From Microcystis sp. T1-4 (GTDB lineage: Bacteria > Cyanobacteriota > Cyanobacteriia > Cyanobacteriales > Microcystaceae), in assembly GCF_000297435.1 (NCBI RefSeq), contig NZ_CAIP01000059.1:1-8527 (forward strand): a stretch of 8,527 nt of DNA, written 5' to 3'. Under the pieces are notes generated by a model, which saw only the letters and a list, made by a program, of their open reading frames with translations, was not told the origin of the DNA and did not search any database. Position 1 is the stretch's first letter. The number at the start of each line of letters is the position of its first letter. Shown in pieces: positions 6,050 to 8,527 of the stretch. Position numbers and translations under genes: made by a program.

Positions 6050-6640
6050 TTAACTGCTATAAGGATTCATCTTTCTATCGTATTGAGGACGACAGGGACT
6101 GCCCCAAGCAACCTTTTGAGCGGGAATATCGGCAAATACGCTACTTCTTGCCCCAATAACAACATTAGAGCCAATTTTTACCCCCGGAGCCAAAAAACAA
6201 TCGGCTGCGATCCATGTACCATTACCAATGAGGATGGGAGTGGTTTTTAAGCCAAAAGAGCGATCACCGGGATCGTGACTGCCAGTGCAAAGATAGCATT
6301 TTTGAGAAATCACACAATGACTGCCGATGGTAACGTTATCTAAACTATAAATCACCACATCATCGCCGATCCAAGTATAATCGCCGATCTCCACTTTCCA
6401 AGGATAAGTAACCCTTGCCGTCGGGCGAATTTTCACCCCAAGGCCGATTTTAGCCCCGAATAGCCGCAAAACAGCGCAGCGAAAGCTATCCATCTGATGT
6501 AAACTGAGGGGAAAAAGAATTCCTTGTACTAACCACCAAAGTAGGATAATCGGATTAGAACGACCGCGATCAAACCAAGATTGATCGTAGGTACGCAGAT
6601 CTAGCCACGCTTCCTCATCGGTGCGGATTTCTGGGGACAT
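6050..6640 (-). CDS. WcaF-like sugar O-acetyltransferase (left-handed beta-helix)
   Basis: 196 residues. Cytoplasmic acyltransferase expected to move an acetyl group from acetyl-CoA onto a sugar of an exopolysaccharide or its precursor. N-terminal part: YDQSWFDRGRSNPIILLWWL (18-37) and the LFGAKIG stretch (60-66) typical of WcaF/colanic-acid-type acetyltransferases. The hexapeptide-repeat helix follows: IGLGVKIRPTARV, VEIGDYTWIGDDVVI, VTIGSHCVISQKCYL, then TGSHD with the likely catalytic His122, then ILIGNGTWIAADCFLAPGV, IGSNVVIGARS and the end motif VAWGSPCRP. Length is normal for the family. It starts 5 bp after the glycosyltransferase stop codon and has no clear Shine-Dalgarno, so translation is probably coupled. 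The acceptor sugar cannot be read from sequence. Confidence 0.85.
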   Translation of the reverse strand: MSPEIRTDEEAWLDLRTYDQSWFDRGRSNPIILLWWLVQGILFPLSLHQMDSFRCAVLRLFGAKIGLGVKIRPTARVTYPWKVEIGDYTWIGDDVVIYSLDNVTIGSHCVISQKCYLCTGSHDPGDRSFGLKTTPILIGNGTWIAADCFLAPGVKIGSNVVIGARSSVFADIPAQKVAWGSPCRPQYDRKMNPYSS

Positions 6641-6645
6641 AGGAC

Positions 6646-7596
6646 TTATTTAATCATTTCTGCGGGTTGAGGTTCCGAGGGTTTAACCGCGGGATTAACA
6701 TGGGCATTAACGTTTAATTTACCGCCAAATCGCCGTAGTTCGTACAATTTAACCCCAATTTGGTATTCGTACTGACTCAAAAGACGACCGTAAATATAAC
6801 CAGCTTTGCCATCTAAGAAACCGAGACGGATAAAATAAAAGAGAATAAAGCGCAGCAGCGGCTTAAAGGGCAATTTTACCCAAATTTTCTTTAAAAAACG
6901 TTTTCTCTGCACCGCATCACCGAAGAAGTTCCCTCCGATCGTGCCGCTTTCGTCATTACCCGTGAGAATATTGTAATAAACCCGCGCCTCCCAGTTGGAA
7001 TAACGATTATGTCTTTCTAACCAATGATAGATATCGCGGAAATCGATGTGTAGCATATCATTTTTCAGATAGCCCACCTTGCCATTAAGGATAACGTGTT
7101 CGTGAACCTCGTTATCTCCCGTGTTGGGTATATCTTCCGTGTTTAAATTCTCGTATCTGCCGGACTTATGTTTAAATAAACGCAGATTCCAGTCGGGATA
7201 CTTGCCGCCATAACGAATCCATTGTCCGAGGAAGAAGACGCGACGATTGAGATAATAACCGTTATAGTTGGCATCTTGGATGACGGTGGCGATTTCGTCC
7301 CATAGTTCGGGGGTGATTCTCTCATCACAATCGACGATTAATACCCATTCATTGCGAAAGGGCAGGTTATCGAGGGACCAGTTTTTCTTTTTCGGCCAAC
7401 GACCATTAAAATGAAATTGGACTACATTAGCACCATAGTTTGTAGATATTTCGATCGAGCGATCGCTACTTTGGGAATCGACGACAAACACTTCATCAGC
7501 CCTAGCAACACTCTCTAAACAGGCGGGAAGGTTAGATTCCTCGTTTTTGGCGGGAATTAACACCGAAACGGGAATTTTTTCTGATTGACTAAACAT
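6646..7596 (-). CDS. Family 2 glycosyltransferase (WaaE/KdtX-like)
   Basis: 316 residues. Transfers a sugar from a nucleotide-sugar donor, probably to a lipopolysaccharide core or exopolysaccharide. GT-A fold motifs: VSVLIPAKNEESNLPACLES (10-29), VFVVDSQSSDRS (36-47), RWPKKKNWSLDN (66-77), and VDCDERITPEL (88-98) with Asp89-Cys-Asp91 as the metal-binding DxD. These are followed by YPDWNLRLFK (133-142) and EVHEHV (163-168). The basic, hydrophobic stretch at 234-260 (FLKKIWVKLPFKPLLRFILF and on) fits peripheral membrane contact. The KKNW, DERI and PDWxxRLF set resembles the beta-1,4-glucosyltransferase/WaaE group, but the donor cannot be stated. First gene of a probable two-gene unit with the WcaF-like gene. 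No Shine-Dalgarno is obvious before the ATG at 7596. Confidence 0.87.
   Translation of the reverse strand: MFSQSEKIPVSVLIPAKNEESNLPACLESVARADEVFVVDSQSSDRSIEISTNYGANVVQFHFNGRWPKKKNWSLDNLPFRNEWVLIVDCDERITPELWDEIATVIQDANYNGYYLNRRVFFLGQWIRYGGKYPDWNLRLFKHKSGRYENLNTEDIPNTGDNEVHEHVILNGKVGYLKNDMLHIDFRDIYHWLERHNRYSNWEARVYYNILTGNDESGTIGGNFFGDAVQRKRFLKKIWVKLPFKPLLRFILFYFIRLGFLDGKAGYIYGRLLSQYEYQIGVKLYELRRFGGKLNVNAHVNPAVKPSEPQPAEMIK
7459..7466. repeat. HIP1 octamer GCGATCGC
   Basis: It lies in the N-terminal coding part of the glycosyltransferase gene, next to TCGATCGA. Confidence 0.8.
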
Positions 7597-7633
7597 TGGT
7601 ACACTGTGGCTAGGTAGAGTGTTCGCACCTTTC

Positions 7634-7677
7634 CTTAAAACCCTTAGTTACTCAGAAAGGGAGAACTAGGGCTTAAG
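7634..7677 (-). promoter_or_regulatory. Imperfect hairpin in the leader of the glycosyltransferase operon
   Basis: CTTAA-CCCT-AGTT (7634-7649, with bulges) pairs with AACT-AGGG-TTAAG (7664-7677), 13 bp around a 14-nt loop. On the plus strand seven T follow at 7679-7685, which looks like an intrinsic terminator, but no plus-strand gene precedes it. On the minus strand it would open the glycosyltransferase mRNA leader shortly after the predicted start of transcription. Confidence 0.4.
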
Positions 7678-7692
7678 ATTTTTTTCAATCAT

Positions 7693-7721
7693 ACTATACC
7701 TTATCTGCTTTTTTCCGTCAT
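7693..7721 (-). promoter_or_regulatory. Probable sigma70-type promoter of the glycosyltransferase / WcaF-like operon
   Basis: On the minus strand, -35 ATGACG (7721-7716), a 17-bp spacer and -10 TATAGT (7698-7693). The -35 matches four and the -10 five of six consensus bases. It would give a leader of about 90 nt. Confidence 0.45.
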
Positions 7722-7745
7722 TTTCCTGCTCTTCTCTCTAAATTT

Positions 7746-8411
7746 CTAACTGCGAAATAGACGACTATACTGGGTTTCGTGGTTCATGCTGGCAAAACTT
7801 AGCCCCCAACTCCAACTGCTCAGGTTTTCATCGGCTAAACTGATAATATCTGCTGTTGCTGTTAATAAACTGGGCTGTAAACCGATCAGAAGCGATTGTC
7901 CTAGGGTTTGCCCAAGGGGAATTAAACGCAGTCCTGCATTGATTAAATTACTTGCCCAACTGTGTAAATAGCCTAAAACCGCTAATTCTTCTCCAATTTG
8001 CCAATGACTTGCCCCGATCGCAAAGGCGGTGGCATAATTAGCCTGTTCCGGTAGATTATCTCTGTCGGCTGCTAACTCCCGCAATAGGTTTAACAGCGAT
8101 CGCCCCATTTGCCAGCTTTGTTGTCTTAATTCGGCCGTTTCTCGCGTTGCCGATAACCAATTGTCCCAATAATTAAGTTTTGTAAAATCCTCTTGACAAA
8201 AACAACGATATACTCTTAGCAAAACGGCCGTTTCTAAGCGAATCGAGCCTTGACCAAGCGATCGCTCTAACCAATCATTTAAGCTGGCACTATTGGAGAT
8301 AATCCCCTTTTCGACGAGGGTTTCTAGCCCTTCGGAATAACTATAGGCCCCGACGGGTAAAATCGGACTAGCCAATTGTAATAAACACAAAAGTTCTTTT
8401 TGAGCGAGCAT
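7746..8411 (-). CDS. ureF: Urease accessory protein UreF
   Basis: 221 residues, the usual length. UreF is a cytoplasmic, all-helical chaperone that binds UreD (UreH) and the GTPase UreG on apo-urease and controls GTP use during nickel insertion. Diagnostic motifs: LQLASPILPVGAYSYSEGLE (11-30), the helix ASHWQIGEELAVLGYLHSWA (134-153) and SNLINAGLRLIPLGQTLGQ behind it, and the C-terminal SMNHETQYSRLFRS, which ends at the very last residue as in intact members. The start at 8411 is the natural one, placing the SPILPVG motif at residue 15. No good Shine-Dalgarno is seen. The next gene on the same strand begins 150 bp downstream with its own promoter-like site, so ureF is not in one operon with ureG here; other urease genes may lie beyond the right edge. 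Confidence 0.95.
   Translation of the reverse strand: MLAQKELLCLLQLASPILPVGAYSYSEGLETLVEKGIISNSASLNDWLERSLGQGSIRLETAVLLRVYRCFCQEDFTKLNYWDNWLSATRETAELRQQSWQMGRSLLNLLRELAADRDNLPEQANYATAFAIGASHWQIGEELAVLGYLHSWASNLINAGLRLIPLGQTLGQSLLIGLQPSLLTATADIISLADENLSSWSWGLSFASMNHETQYSRLFRS
8096..8103. repeat. HIP1 octamer GCGATCGC in ureF
   Basis: Perfect octamer within the middle of the ureF coding sequence. Confidence 0.8.
8258..8265. repeat. Second HIP1 octamer in ureF
   Basis: Perfect octamer 155 bp from the previous one; two in a single short gene is a dense spacing. Confidence 0.8.
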
Positions 8412-8502
8412 AGAAAACCGAGAAAATTGTCCTTAACACAATTAGGGAAATGCTTGGTGCTTCGGTATGTAGATCGAGCCAATAAAAAGCGGCACTCTCT
8501 CA

Positions 8503-8508
8503 ATTATA
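8503..8508 (-). promoter_or_regulatory. Probable -10 box (TATAAT) of ureF
   Basis: A perfect hexamer on the minus strand, 91 bp before the ureF start. The matching -35 would fall at 8526 or beyond, at or outside the window edge, so the promoter can only be half seen. It suggests that ureF has its own transcript. Confidence 0.4.
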
Positions 8509-8527
8509 CCGTGATTAATAGCCACAA

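Noticed and set aside
5222..6050. A DGR template repeat or reverse transcriptase near the variable region
   Set aside because: I looked on both strands for the flanks GGTGGGTCTTGG and TGCCGTTCGGCA with AAC/AAT codons between them, and for reverse-transcriptase motifs. None is present in the window.

Overview
The window looks like a cyanobacterial chromosome, most likely Microcystis or a close relative. Five perfect HIP1 octamers (GCGATCGC) occur in 8.5 kb. The DNA is AT-rich and littered with insertion-sequence and MITE debris. The gene types (CHAT, TIR, sulfatase-modifying-factor-like fold, IS701-type transposase, UreF) are typical of bloom-forming cyanobacteria. The species is inferred from these traits, not proven.

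Layout. 1-804 (minus) is the N-terminal 268 residues of an IS701-type transposase that runs off the left edge. Immediately right of it is a plus-strand MscS-family mechanosensitive channel gene (884-2635, possibly starting at 959). A gene-poor stretch follows (2636-3682). It holds a weak hairpin, the start of a repeat-like sequence, a frameshifted remnant of a CHAT-protease gene (2849-3191) and a 26-codon ORF with a very good Shine-Dalgarno. The central gene (3683-5221, plus) encodes a three-part protein: an N-terminal TIR domain, one membrane segment preceded by a twin-arginine-like motif, and a C-terminal formylglycine-generating-enzyme-like (C-type-lectin fold) domain. A second gene-poor stretch (5222-6049) holds a candidate structured RNA, a short CACAAAG repeat and an 80-bp palindromic MITE-like element. 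On the minus strand lie a GT2 glycosyltransferase (6646-7596) and, 5 bp downstream, a WcaF-like acetyltransferase (6050-6640). These form a probable two-gene unit for cell-surface polysaccharide. Upstream of them is ureF (7746-8411), a urease-maturation gene without other urease genes in view.

Most interesting point. The last 40 codons of the TIR/FGE-like gene carry the codon signature of a diversity-generating retroelement (DGR) variable region: about fifteen positions, all ending in C or T, that can be explained as adenine-mutated AAC/AAT (and one GAC) codons set among fixed codons. They lie at the C-terminal ligand-binding surface and end in a GC-rich tail. If true, this is a membrane-anchored receptor with a hypervariable sensor and a TIR effector that keeps its catalytic glutamate. 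Neither a template repeat nor a reverse transcriptase lies in this window, so they would have to act from elsewhere. The broken CHAT gene next door fits a locus of rapidly turned-over conflict or cell-death genes.
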